Below, one piece after another: positions 1 to 7,303 of a DNA stretch of 64,000 nucleotides. Position 1 is the first letter of the stretch. Each line of letters begins with the position of its first letter. Both the position numbers and the translations under genes were made by a program. The notes beneath the pieces were generated by a model. It was not told the origin of the DNA. It made no database searches and was given only the letters and a program-made list of their open reading frames with translations. Source of the DNA: G963675935 sp963803125 (GTDB lineage: Bacteria; Planctomycetota; Planctomycetia; Pirellulales; Thermoguttaceae); NCBI GenBank assembly GCA_963803125.1, contig CAWDLR010000003.1, positions 1,178,001 through 1,242,000 on the forward strand, read 5' to 3'.

Positions 1-1
1 C

Positions 2-376
2 GCGGCCCTCGGCTGGCAGATCGTGATCGCCGCGGTTGCCCTGTTCAACTTTGCGGTTCCGTTCTTCCTGCTGGTGATGCGGCCGATCAAGCGGAACAGC
101 CGGGCGATGGCCTGGATCGGCGGATTGATCCTCCTCATGCAATTGCTGTTCATGTTTTACGACATTCTACCGGGGCTGGCGGGCGACGGCGTGGCCGCGT
201 ATCTCTTCGGGCTGGGGGCTTCGATCGGACTGGGCGGCCTCTGGTTCGCCGATTTCTCGTGGCAGTTGCAGTGGCGGCCGCTCTTGCCGCTGCACGATTA
301 CAACCGGGAGGCCGCCTTGCACCTGCGGCATCTCGATGCGGAAGAGGCGACGCTGGAGGAGATCGCTTATGGCTGA
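2..376 (+). CDS. actF: Alternative complex III membrane subunit ActF, C-terminal part (partial)
   Basis: The reading frame is open from base 2, so the gene begins upstream; about 124 C-terminal residues are present. They show three hydrophobic segments separated by short basic loops, ending in an acidic cytoplasmic-like tail (DAEEATLEEIAYG). Position directly upstream of sco-coxB-coxA-coxC-coxD is the known order in planctomycetes and other bacteria where alternative complex III (quinol:cytochrome c oxidoreductase) is encoded with its oxidase. ActF is a quinol-binding-type integral membrane subunit. The stop overlaps the next start by 8 bases, indicating translational coupling. Identity is inferred mainly from context and topology; another polytopic Act subunit (ActC-like) is possible but less likely from position. 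Confidence 0.7.
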   Translation, partial: AALGWQIVIAAVALFNFAVPFFLLVMRPIKRNSRAMAWIGGLILLMQLLFMFYDILPGLAGDGVAAYLFGLGASIGLGGLWFADFSWQLQWRPLLPLHDYNREAALHLRHLDAEEATLEEIAYG

Positions 377-839
377 GGAGAAGACGCACGAGAACGTGAA
401 ATACGAGCGGAAGGACATCACGCTGCGCTGGGTGCTGGCGCTGCTGTTGCCGCTGGCCGGATTCGTGATCTGCATGTTGTTCGTCATGCTGAAGCTCTAT
501 TGGTGGGAAGAGGAGGCGGAGAGGAAGGTCAAGGGATCGACCGAGGCGTTGGCCCCCGCGCTTCCGCCCGAGCCGCGGTTGGAGCAGATCGATAATCTGG
601 CGGGGGTGGAGGCGTCGAACGTCGATGCGCGGTTGGCCGCCCAAGAGGAACAACTCAACAGCTACGGGCCGAGCGATGAGAAGGGATTCGTCCATGTTCC
701 CATCCAACGGGCGATCGAGGCGGTCGCCGGCAAATTGCCGACGCGGAAGCCGCCGCCGGGTGAAGCCGCAGGCCGTCGCGGTCCGCTAACCGGCGGCGCC
801 GCCAATTCCGGCCGCATGATCCGAGGAGAAGCGCAATGA
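369..839 (+). CDS. Small single-pass membrane protein of the ACIII/cox operon, unknown function
   Basis: 156 residues. The ATG at 369 lies inside the end of the actF-like gene and gives a natural start (MAEEKTHENVKYERKD) with a charged cytoplasmic N-terminus, followed by one strong transmembrane helix at about residues 20-44 (LALLLPLAGFVICMLFVML). A hydrophilic periplasmic domain follows, rich in E, A and P, with 'NSYGPSDEKGFVHVPIQRAIEAV' features near residues 97-120. That 'GFVHVPIQRAIE' stretch resembles the short conserved motif found in small proteins next to Sco in ACIII gene clusters, so a role in oxidase assembly or copper delivery is possible, but no catalytic motif is visible. Its stop overlaps the sco start (ATGA at 836-839). 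Confidence 0.75.
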   Translation: MAEEKTHENVKYERKDITLRWVLALLLPLAGFVICMLFVMLKLYWWEEEAERKVKGSTEALAPALPPEPRLEQIDNLAGVEASNVDARLAAQEEQLNSYGPSDEKGFVHVPIQRAIEAVAGKLPTRKPPPGEAAGRRGPLTGGAANSGRMIRGEAQ

Positions 840-1834
840 GAACGGCAGTCGAATCCGGGAAGAACATCGTTGCGTTCCGTTTAGCAGCCGCCGGCACGGC
901 GGCTCCGAGTGGCGAGAGACGCCAGGTCGCCGTGCCGGCACCCGCTAAACGTCCCGATGTTACCGCTCGTCGGATTCTCGTTTTCAATATCCTCGTTCTT
1001 GCGGCGTTTCTGTTTCCATGCGGCGTCGCCCGGGCGACGCCCGCGCCGCCACTGGAGAAAATGCGATTCGATCAGCGGCTCGACCATCAGGTGCCGTTGG
1101 ATTTGCCGTTCGTCGATGAAACGGGTCGGGCAGTGTGGCTGGGCGACTATTTCGGCAAGAAGCCCGTCATTCTGGTCTTGGCCTATTATCGTTGCCCGAT
1201 GCTCTGCACGCAGGTGCTCAATGGGCTGAGCGAGGCGATGCGACAGCTTCCGTTTACGGTCGGCAAGGAGTTCAACGTGGTGACGGTCAGTTTCGACCCG
1301 CGGGAAACGCCCGAGTTGGCGGCGAAGAAGAAGCAGACTTACGTGGCCAGCTACGGAAAGCCGGGAGGCGGCGAGGGCTGGCACTTCCTGACCGGCAAGC
1401 AGGACGCCATCGACCGGCTGACCGAGGCCGTGGGCTTCCACTACGTTTATGACGCGAAGCAGGATATGTTCTATCATCCGGCCGGCATCATGGTGCTGAC
1501 GCCGGCCGGCAAGATTTCCCGCTACTTCTACGACGTGCGGTTCGTGCCGCGTGACCTGCGGCTGGGACTGATCGAAGCGTCGGCCGAAAAGATCGGCTCG
1601 CCGACCGACCAGGTCTTGCTGTTCTGCTCCCACTACGATCCCGAGACGGGGAAGTACACGGCGAACGTAATGATGCTCGTGCGGGTCGGCGGGGTGCTGA
1701 CCATCGTCGTGTTGGCGGGAATGATCTGGTTTCTGATGCGCTATCAGCGGCGGCGGCAAGCGCGGCGGGCCATCGCCGAGCAAACGGCGTCACTCCGAGC
1801 CCCAGCGGCGGCCACGCCGGGAGAGAGTTCATGA
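836..1834 (+). CDS. sco1: SCO1/SenC/PrrC family copper chaperone for cytochrome oxidase CuA
   Basis: 332 residues. The thioredoxin-like Sco fold carries the copper-binding CPMLC motif (C-x3-C) at about residues 121-125 and the conserved distal His in DMFYHPAG, as expected for delivery of copper to the CuA site of subunit II, whose gene follows immediately. A C-terminal helix near residue 285 ends in a basic tail, so the protein has an N-terminal hydrophobic segment (ILVFNILVLAAFLF) and a C-terminal anchor. The first 40 residues are unusual: bases 878-951 form a palindromic repeat translated in frame, pushing the hydrophobic segment inward. No alternative ATG/GTG is visible between the repeat and that segment, so the repeat appears to be part of the protein. 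Start and stop both overlap neighbours. Confidence 0.92.
   Translation: MRTAVESGKNIVAFRLAAAGTAAPSGERRQVAVPAPAKRPDVTARRILVFNILVLAAFLFPCGVARATPAPPLEKMRFDQRLDHQVPLDLPFVDETGRAVWLGDYFGKKPVILVLAYYRCPMLCTQVLNGLSEAMRQLPFTVGKEFNVVTVSFDPRETPELAAKKKQTYVASYGKPGGGEGWHFLTGKQDAIDRLTEAVGFHYVYDAKQDMFYHPAGIMVLTPAGKISRYFYDVRFVPRDLRLGLIEASAEKIGSPTDQVLLFCSHYDPETGKYTANVMMLVRVGGVLTIVVLAGMIWFLMRYQRRRQARRAIAEQTASLRAPAAATPGESS
878..951. repeat. Palindromic repeat inside the sco1 coding sequence
   Basis: Imperfect inverted repeat: CGTTTAGC then GCCGGCACGGCG on the left (878-902) is mirrored by CGCCGTGCCGGC then GCTAAACG on the right (929-951). It keeps the sco1 frame open and adds about 25 residues rich in A, G and P to the N-terminus. 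Confidence 0.8.
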
Positions 1835-2841
1835 TATTTGCCGAGATCGCCCTATTTCCGCAGGAAGCATCGACCTCCGCCTGGCAGGTGGACATGCTCT
1901 TCTTCCTGCTGCTGACGATTTGCGGCGCTGTGACCCTGCTGGTAGGGTTCTTGTTGGTCAGTTTTGCGATTTACTTCCGGCGGCGGCCGGGCGAGACCGG
2001 CAACCCGCCGGAAACGCATTCTTCCGAACTGCTCGAATGGTCTTGGACGCTCGCACCGCTGGCGATCTTCGTGGTGTTCTTCGCGCTGGGGGCGAAGGTC
2101 TATTTCAACACCTATCGCCCCCCGTCCAACGCCGCGACGGTCTACGTCGTCGGCAAGCAATGGATGTGGAAGTTCCAGCATCCGGAAGGGCAACGCGAGA
2201 TCAATTCGCTGCACGTGCCGCTCGGCCGGCCGACGCGGCTGCTGCTGACCTCCGAGGACGTGATTCACAGCCTCTTCATTCCCGACTTCCGCATCCACAT
2301 GGACCTGCTGCCCGAGCGGTACACATCGGTCTGGTTCACGCCGACGCGGGCGGGGACGTACCGCCTGTTCTGTTCGCAGTACTGCGGCACGAACCATGCG
2401 GGAATGACCGGCGACGTGACCGTGATGGAGCCGGCCGACTACGAGAAATGGCTGCACTTGAAGGCCGAGGGGTCGATGGCCCTGCAAGGACGGAAGGTGT
2501 TTCTCAAGTACCGCTGCGTGAGCTGCCACAGCGCCGACAACGAGTCGCGGGCGCCGGTGCTCGAAGACCTCTTCGACAAGCCGGTCGTGCTCAACGACGG
2601 CCGGGTGGTGAAAGCCGACGAGGACTACCTCCGCGAGTCGATCATGTATCCCAGCGCGAAGATCGTGGCCGGCTACGAGAACATCATGCCGACCTTCAAG
2701 GGATTGATGAGCGAAGAGGAGGTCTACGAGTTGATCGCGTATTTTAAGTCGCTTCGGCCGGGCAAGACGCCCAGCCGGGTCGAGAGTTTCCCGCCGCCCT
2801 CCGCGCCGCCGCCGGCCGAGCCTAATGATGAGAAGAAGTGA
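1831..2841 (+). CDS. coxB: Cytochrome c oxidase subunit II with fused cytochrome c domain (caa3 type)
   Basis: 336 residues. Two transmembrane helices (about residues 24-49 and 71-90) anchor a periplasmic cupredoxin domain. CuA ligands are visible: H146 in DVIHSLFIP, then C181, C185, H189 and M192 in CSQYCGTNHAGM. The usual Glu between the cysteines is Gln, which is tolerated because the backbone is the ligand. A C-terminal cytochrome c domain has CVSCH (C229, C232, H233) and a probable axial Met at M286 (IMPTFKG), so electrons can enter directly from ACIII through the tethered haem. A Pro-rich tail ends the protein. The start ATGA overlaps the sco1 stop; the coxA start is 6 bases past the stop. 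Confidence 0.97.
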   Translation: MIFAEIALFPQEASTSAWQVDMLFFLLLTICGAVTLLVGFLLVSFAIYFRRRPGETGNPPETHSSELLEWSWTLAPLAIFVVFFALGAKVYFNTYRPPSNAATVYVVGKQWMWKFQHPEGQREINSLHVPLGRPTRLLLTSEDVIHSLFIPDFRIHMDLLPERYTSVWFTPTRAGTYRLFCSQYCGTNHAGMTGDVTVMEPADYEKWLHLKAEGSMALQGRKVFLKYRCVSCHSADNESRAPVLEDLFDKPVVLNDGRVVKADEDYLRESIMYPSAKIVAGYENIMPTFKGLMSEEEVYELIAYFKSLRPGKTPSRVESFPPPSAPPPAEPNDEKK

Positions 2842-2847
2842 CCAGCC

Positions 2848-4497
2848 ATGAATGCAGTACCCTCCAGCGAGTCGGCTGCCGCCGAGCTTGCTGATATGCC
2901 GCCGAAGAATTACTTCAACGCCTCGTACAGCGTCACCTCCTGGCTGCTGACGACCGACCACAAGCGGATTGCGATTCTCTATCTGATCCCGATCACACTG
3001 ATGTTCTTCCTCGGCGGGCTGGCGATTACGATCGACCGGCTGAACCTGATGACGCCCGAGGGGACGCTGGTCGACGGCGACACGTACAACCGGCTCTTCA
3101 CGATCCACGGCATCATCATGGTCTTCTTCTTCCTCGTGCCGGTCATCCCGACGGTGCTGGGGAATTTCTTCCTGCCGATGATGATCGGCGCCAAGGATCT
3201 GGCCTTCCCGCGGATCAACCTGCTGAGCTGGTACCTTTACATGTTCGGCGCGGTCTGGACGCTTATCGCCGTGTTCGCCGGCGGCGTCGATACCGGTTGG
3301 ACTTTCTACACTCCTTATAGCTCGCACGCATCGCACTACAACGTGGCGCTGACAATGACCGGGGTGGTGATCGCCGGGTTTTCGTCGCTGTTGACGGGTT
3401 TGAATTTCATCGTCAGCATCCACTGGCTGCGGGCGCCGGGGCTGACGTGGTTCCGCCTGCCGATTTTCGTATGGACGATGTACGCCACGAGCTTCATCTT
3501 CTTGCTGGCGGTGCCGGTGATCGCCATGGCGCTGATCCTGGTGATTATCGAGCGGGTGGTGCAGATCGGCATTTTCGATCCGGCCTTGGGGGGCGACCCG
3601 CTGTTGTTTCAGCATCTCTTCTGGTTCTACTCGCATCCGGCGGTGTACATCATGATTCTGCCGGGCATGGGCGTGGTGAGCGAGGTGATTCCCTGCTTCG
3701 CCCGCAAGAGGCTCTACGGCTATAATTTCGTGGCGTTTTCGAGCTTCGCCATCGCGGCGCTGGGGTTTTTCGTGTGGGCACATCACATGTTCGTGGCGGG
3801 GCTCTCGCTCTACGCGGCGCTGGTCTTCTCGGGCTTGAGTTTCCTGGTCGCCATTCCCTCGGCCATCAAGGTCTTCAACTGGACGGCCACGCTCTACAAG
3901 AGCTCGATCACCTTCGAGGCGCCGATGTTGTACGCGCTGGGCTTCGTCTGCATGTTCACCTTCGGCGGCATGGCGGGCCTGTTCCTGGCCACGCTCGGCA
4001 TGGACGTCCACGTACACGACACCTACTTCGTCGTCGCCCATTTTCATTTCATCATGGTCGGCGGCATGGTGATGGGCTACATGGCCGGCTTGCACTATTG
4101 GTGGCCGAAAATCACCGGGCGAATGTATTCCGATTGGTGGTCGCGGATCTCCGCCATCATCCTTTTCGTCGGCTTCTTCATGACGTTCCTGCCGCAGTAT
4201 GTCGTCGGCTACAACGGCATGCCGCGGCGCTACCACATGTACGACGCGTCGTTCCAGGTTTGGAACGTGATGTCGACGGCCGGGGCGTCGATCCTCGGCA
4301 TCGCCTACATCCTGCCGCTCTGCTATTTGATTCCCTCGCTCTGGTTCGGAAAGCCGGCGGGGCGAAATCCCTGGCACGCGACGGGCTTGGAGTGGCAGAC
4401 CCCCTCGCCGCCGCCGACCGAGAATTTCGCGGAGACGCCGGTCGTCGTCCGCCCGCCTTACGAATACCATTTGCAGAAGGCGCAGAATGAGCCCTGA
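2848..4497 (+). CDS. coxA: Cytochrome c oxidase subunit I, A2 type
   Basis: 549 residues with 12 hydrophobic segments. Haem and copper ligands are all present: H87 (low-spin haem a), H263 and Y267 (CuB and the cross-linked Tyr) in YSHPAVY, H312/H313 (CuB) in WAHHMF, and H398/H400 (haem a3 and a) in VVAHFHF. The D-channel Asp (D117 in GAKDLAFPR) and K-channel Lys (K341 in IKVFNW) are in place. The A1-type glutamate is missing: HPEVY is replaced by HPAVY preceded by Tyr-Ser, the signature of A2-type haem-copper oxidases. The enzyme reduces O2 to water and pumps protons, fed by the subunit II cytochrome. Its end overlaps coxC by 11 bases. Confidence 0.97.
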   Translation: MNAVPSSESAAAELADMPPKNYFNASYSVTSWLLTTDHKRIAILYLIPITLMFFLGGLAITIDRLNLMTPEGTLVDGDTYNRLFTIHGIIMVFFFLVPVIPTVLGNFFLPMMIGAKDLAFPRINLLSWYLYMFGAVWTLIAVFAGGVDTGWTFYTPYSSHASHYNVALTMTGVVIAGFSSLLTGLNFIVSIHWLRAPGLTWFRLPIFVWTMYATSFIFLLAVPVIAMALILVIIERVVQIGIFDPALGGDPLLFQHLFWFYSHPAVYIMILPGMGVVSEVIPCFARKRLYGYNFVAFSSFAIAALGFFVWAHHMFVAGLSLYAALVFSGLSFLVAIPSAIKVFNWTATLYKSSITFEAPMLYALGFVCMFTFGGMAGLFLATLGMDVHVHDTYFVVAHFHFIMVGGMVMGYMAGLHYWWPKITGRMYSDWWSRISAIILFVGFFMTFLPQYVVGYNGMPRRYHMYDASFQVWNVMSTAGASILGIAYILPLCYLIPSLWFGKPAGRNPWHATGLEWQTPSPPPTENFAETPVVVRPPYEYHLQKAQNEP

Positions 4498-5218
4498 CAA
4501 CGTCCTGCTGACCGACGAGGAACTCGGCTCGCTGGAGCACACCGCGCTGGTGCGCCATCGCCTCGAAGAACAATACGAAAACCTGGAGCAGCAACACCAG
4601 GCCGCCACCTTGGGGATATGGGTCTTTCTGGCCACGGAGGTCATGTTCTTCGGCGCGCTTTTTGTCGCCGTCTTCGTCAATCGCTCGCTCTATCCCGAGG
4701 AATTCGAGCGGGCCAGCTCGCGGCTCAACTGGGTCATCGGCGGCGTCAATACGCTCGTGCTCTTGCTGAGCAGCCTGATGATCGTCCTGGCCGTCCATTA
4801 TGCTCAACATGGAATACGCAAGCGCGTCGTCGTGTTCCTGGGTTTGACGGCTTTGCTCGGCCTCTGCTTCCTGTGCTTGAAGGGGGTGGAGTATTACGGC
4901 GATTACGTGGAGAACCTGATTCCCGGCTGGCGATTCAAGGCCGAGGAATGGGTCAATCGCGAGGGACTGCGGCCCGATCAGGTGCCGCACGTCAAACTGT
5001 TCCTCTTCCTGTATTGGGTGATGACAAGCCTGCACGCGCTGCACGTGACGATCGGAATCTGCGTCGTGCTGATCGTGATGGTTTTGGCCCGGCGGGGGCG
5101 TTTTTCCGCGGAGTATTACACGCCGGTCAACGTCACGGCCCTCTACTGGCACTTCGTCGATGTCGTTTGGATCTTTCTGCTGCCGACGCTGTACCTGTTG
5201 GGCACGCATCACTGGTGA
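4487..5218 (+). CDS. coxC: Cytochrome c oxidase subunit III
   Basis: 243 residues, with five hydrophobic segments after a 45-residue soluble N-terminus. The first helix (ATLGIWVFLATEVMFFGALF) has the conserved Glu of the subunit III family, and the C-terminal part has WHFVDVVWIFLLPTLYLLG, the family hallmark. Subunit III stabilises the catalytic core and sustains proton uptake by subunit I. It starts inside the end of coxA and is followed after about 90 bases by coxD; that gap is filled by a palindromic repeat, so coupling to coxD is by co-transcription only. Confidence 0.96.
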   Translation: MSPDNVLLTDEELGSLEHTALVRHRLEEQYENLEQQHQAATLGIWVFLATEVMFFGALFVAVFVNRSLYPEEFERASSRLNWVIGGVNTLVLLLSSLMIVLAVHYAQHGIRKRVVVFLGLTALLGLCFLCLKGVEYYGDYVENLIPGWRFKAEEWVNREGLRPDQVPHVKLFLFLYWVMTSLHALHVTIGICVVLIVMVLARRGRFSAEYYTPVNVTALYWHFVDVVWIFLLPTLYLLGTHHW

Positions 5219-5223
5219 GGAGC

Positions 5224-5293
5224 GTATCGGGCACACGCCGTGTGCCATCGGACAGATTGGGAACCATCGCGGCACACGGCGTGTGCCTGATAC
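5224..5293. repeat. Palindromic repeat between coxC and coxD
   Basis: 23-base arms at 5224-5246 and 5271-5293 are inverted copies with one mismatch. Each arm is itself nearly palindromic (GGCACACGGCGTGTGCC). It could fold in the mRNA and modulate coxD expression; there is no T-run, so it does not look like a terminator. Confidence 0.85.
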
Positions 5294-5309
5294 ATGAAGG
5301 AGACGGTTC

Positions 5310-5624
5310 ATGCACGATCTAACGGAACGGCTTCTTTCGCCGGCCGGTTACGTGACGGTGCTGGTGATTCTCGTGGCATTGACCGTTTTGACGGTCGCGT
5401 TGTCGTTCATTCCGAACACCACCGCCATGCACGTGCTGGGCGGACAGCTGATCGCGGCCGTCAAGGCGTCGCTGGTGGTGTTGTTCTTCATGCACGTCCT
5501 TCGCGGCAGCGCACAAACGCGGGCGGTCATCGTCGTGACCATCTTCTGGTTCTGCCTGCTGATGGGATTGACATTGGCCGATTATTTCACGCGAGGGATG
5601 ATCCCGAATCTGCCCGGACACTAG
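5310..5624 (+). CDS. coxD: Cytochrome c oxidase subunit IV (prokaryotic type)
   Basis: 104 residues with three hydrophobic helices (about 13-35, 42-63 and 70-92). The central KASLVVLFFMHV segment is typical of the prokaryotic subunit IV family that accompanies caa3 oxidases. A good ribosome site (AAGGAG at 5296-5301) precedes the ATG at 5310. It is the last clear oxidase gene of the operon. Family members are accessory for assembly and stability rather than catalysis. Confidence 0.9.
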   Translation: MHDLTERLLSPAGYVTVLVILVALTVLTVALSFIPNTTAMHVLGGQLIAAVKASLVVLFFMHVLRGSAQTRAVIVVTIFWFCLLMGLTLADYFTRGMIPNLPGH

Positions 5625-5672
5625 CCGAGGAACCGTCCGGCGGAGTCGCCTGCTGCAAGCGGAGGGCCAGCC

Positions 5673-6041
5673 ATGAACCAACCTGCTCCAAGCAATGATC
5701 CGCCGCTGGGCGTGGCGGCGACTTCCGTGGTGCTCGGCACCGTGGCGGTCCTGCTCTTTTTCCTGCCGATCTTGAGCATTCCGTTAGGCGGCTGCGGCGT
5801 GCTCTTCGCCCTGGCCGGCATCGCCTGGTCGCGCCGCGGCGACAAGCGCAGCCTCCGCTGGTCGGTCGCCGGGCTGCTCGTGGCCGGGGCGGCGGTCTGC
5901 GTCGGCATCGCCATCGACAAAGCCCCGGCAGACCGTCCGCGGACTCCAAGCATCCCGCTGCATTTGCAGCACACGCACACGCAGCCCTACGTCAGCGCCC
6001 CCCGCCCGGCCCGATTAGCCCAAGTCGCTGAGCGCCGGTGA
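5673..6041 (+). CDS. Small two-helix membrane protein, DUF4190-like
   Basis: 122 residues. A Pro-rich N-terminus (NQPAPSNDPPLGVAATS) leads into two transmembrane helices (about 14-50 and 64-82) separated by a basic loop (SRRGDKRSLRW). This layout, 'lGvaSlvLGi...piGGiaavlGiialrr...', is that of the DUF4190 family of small membrane proteins. The tail is Pro/His-rich (HLQHTHTQPYVSAPRP) with no homology visible to me. It lies 48 bases after coxD on the same strand and may be co-transcribed, but no functional link to the oxidase is known. Ribosome site GGAGG at 5660-5664. Confidence 0.75.
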   Translation: MNQPAPSNDPPLGVAATSVVLGTVAVLLFFLPILSIPLGGCGVLFALAGIAWSRRGDKRSLRWSVAGLLVAGAAVCVGIAIDKAPADRPRTPSIPLHLQHTHTQPYVSAPRPARLAQVAERR

Positions 6042-6320
6042 CACCCCTCGCCGGCGTAGTGAGCGGATCAAACACGTCGATAAGTCGCAGGCAAGGTATC
6101 TTGGCAGACGCTCGAACGTCCGATAATAGGTGGACGAGCGGGCTTCGTTGCGAGGATAATCTCTGCTCATTGCCTGAATAGTTTCGCGCATCGCTAAACT
6201 CAATGAGAAAGGCCACGCAGCGAACTGGTAAACTTTAACGGATTTACCGTCCCTGCTCCCGCGCCACCATGTTATCCTCAGCCTCTTGAGCAACGCCTAC
6301 ACGGAAGGGGGGCGAAAACC
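6042..6320. other. Intergenic region without recognised content
   Basis: About 280 bases between the DUF4190-like gene and the methyltransferase. I see no convincing gene, RNA or terminator. A purine-rich ribosome site (GGAAGGGGGGCG at 6302-6313) precedes the next ATG. Confidence 0.5.
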
Positions 6321-7013
6321 ATGTGGATGAAGAGCCGTTGGTTTCAGAAGTTCGGCGGCGGCCGGCTAGAGTTGCTCGGTTTGCAATTGTGGTCGCGGCT
6401 GCAATTCACTTCCTTGCACGGCCGCAAGGAAAAGCAGACCGTCGACCTGTTGTGGAGGATCTACCAGGATCGGCGTTCGCTGCTGAGCGCCTATGAGGCC
6501 TACCTGGTGTATGCCTTGGCGCGTGCCCAGGCGAAAGCGCCCGGCGATTTCGCCGAAGTCGGCGTGTACAAAGGGGCCTCGGCCAAGCTGATCTGCGAAG
6601 CCAAGGGCGACAAGACGCTACGGCTGTTCGATACATACGAGGGCCTGCCGCCGGAGAGCGCCAATGACCGCGGCGTGCATCGCCAGCAGCAATATGCTTG
6701 CAGCCTCGAATCCGTGCAGGGCTACTTGAAGGGTTACGCGAATCTCGAGTTCTACAAGGGCGTCTTTCCCGTATCCGCCCAGGGCGTGCCCGAGGCCCGA
6801 TACGCTTTTGCCCACTTCGACGTCGATCTGTACGACGGCACGCGCGCCTGCCTCGAATACTTTTATCCCCGCATGATTCCCGGCGGGATCATGCTCTCGC
6901 ACGATTACGGCCTGCTCTCCGGCGTAGAAAAGGCGTTCAAGGAGTTTTTCGCCGACAAGCCGGAACAGATTATCGAACAGCCGACCACGCAGTGCATGGT
7001 GATTAAGCTCTAG
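6321..7013 (+). CDS. TylF/MycF-like class I SAM-dependent methyltransferase
   Basis: 230 residues. The Rossmann motif I is DFAEVGVYKGASA (about residues 75-87), followed by the acidic motif II LFDTYEGLPP (about 105-114) and a metal-site-like FDVDLYDGTRACLEYFYPRMIPGG (about 165-188), then HDYG. These are the hallmarks of the TylF/MycF (macrocin O-methyltransferase) family, which methylates sugar hydroxyls in a Mg-dependent way. In non-producers such enzymes usually modify cell-surface polysaccharide. The gene stands alone; substrate unknown. The TAG stop (7011-7013) lies inside the first arm of a palindromic element, which therefore abuts the coding region. Confidence 0.85.
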   Translation: MWMKSRWFQKFGGGRLELLGLQLWSRLQFTSLHGRKEKQTVDLLWRIYQDRRSLLSAYEAYLVYALARAQAKAPGDFAEVGVYKGASAKLICEAKGDKTLRLFDTYEGLPPESANDRGVHRQQQYACSLESVQGYLKGYANLEFYKGVFPVSAQGVPEARYAFAHFDVDLYDGTRACLEYFYPRMIPGGIMLSHDYGLLSGVEKAFKEFFADKPEQIIEQPTTQCMVIKL

Positions 7014-7130
7014 TGGTCTGACAAAGCCGGAATGACAGGTTCTCGGCTCGGTGGGGCAGGCATTCCTGCCTGCCCAGGGCAGACAAGAATGTCTGCCCCA
7101 CCTGTCAACTTGGACTTGGCGGACCACTAG
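7010..7130. repeat. Nested palindromic element with CTAG ends
   Basis: Outer arms CTAGTGGTC... (7010-7026) and ...GGACCACTAG (7115-7130) form an imperfect inverted repeat. Inside, GACAGGT/ACCTGTC and then GTGGGGCAGGCATTCCTGCC (from 7051) with its mirror (7077-7101) form a second inverted repeat. Same architecture as 63613-63786. MITE-like; no coding capacity. Confidence 0.8.
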
Positions 7131-7303
7131 TAGCCTGGCGCTTTTTTGTTTGTCGGGTCGCGTGCCACTGCTGGCTTGTCCAGCAGTGCCGAAGCACGGT
7201 TGGGCAAGTCAACCGTGGCGCCCCGCAGCTTGACAGTGTCGGACCACCGGCGGCGTCGAGTGCAGCGGCCCTGCTTGATCCGCCATAGCGAGCGAGTGCG
7301 GGT

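Noticed and set aside
1852..4680. Very long open frame on the minus strand (942 residues) opposite coxB-coxA-coxC
   Set aside because: Its sequence is Arg/His/Asp-rich antisense of three strongly recognisable genes; it has no domain and reflects high-GC codon bias.
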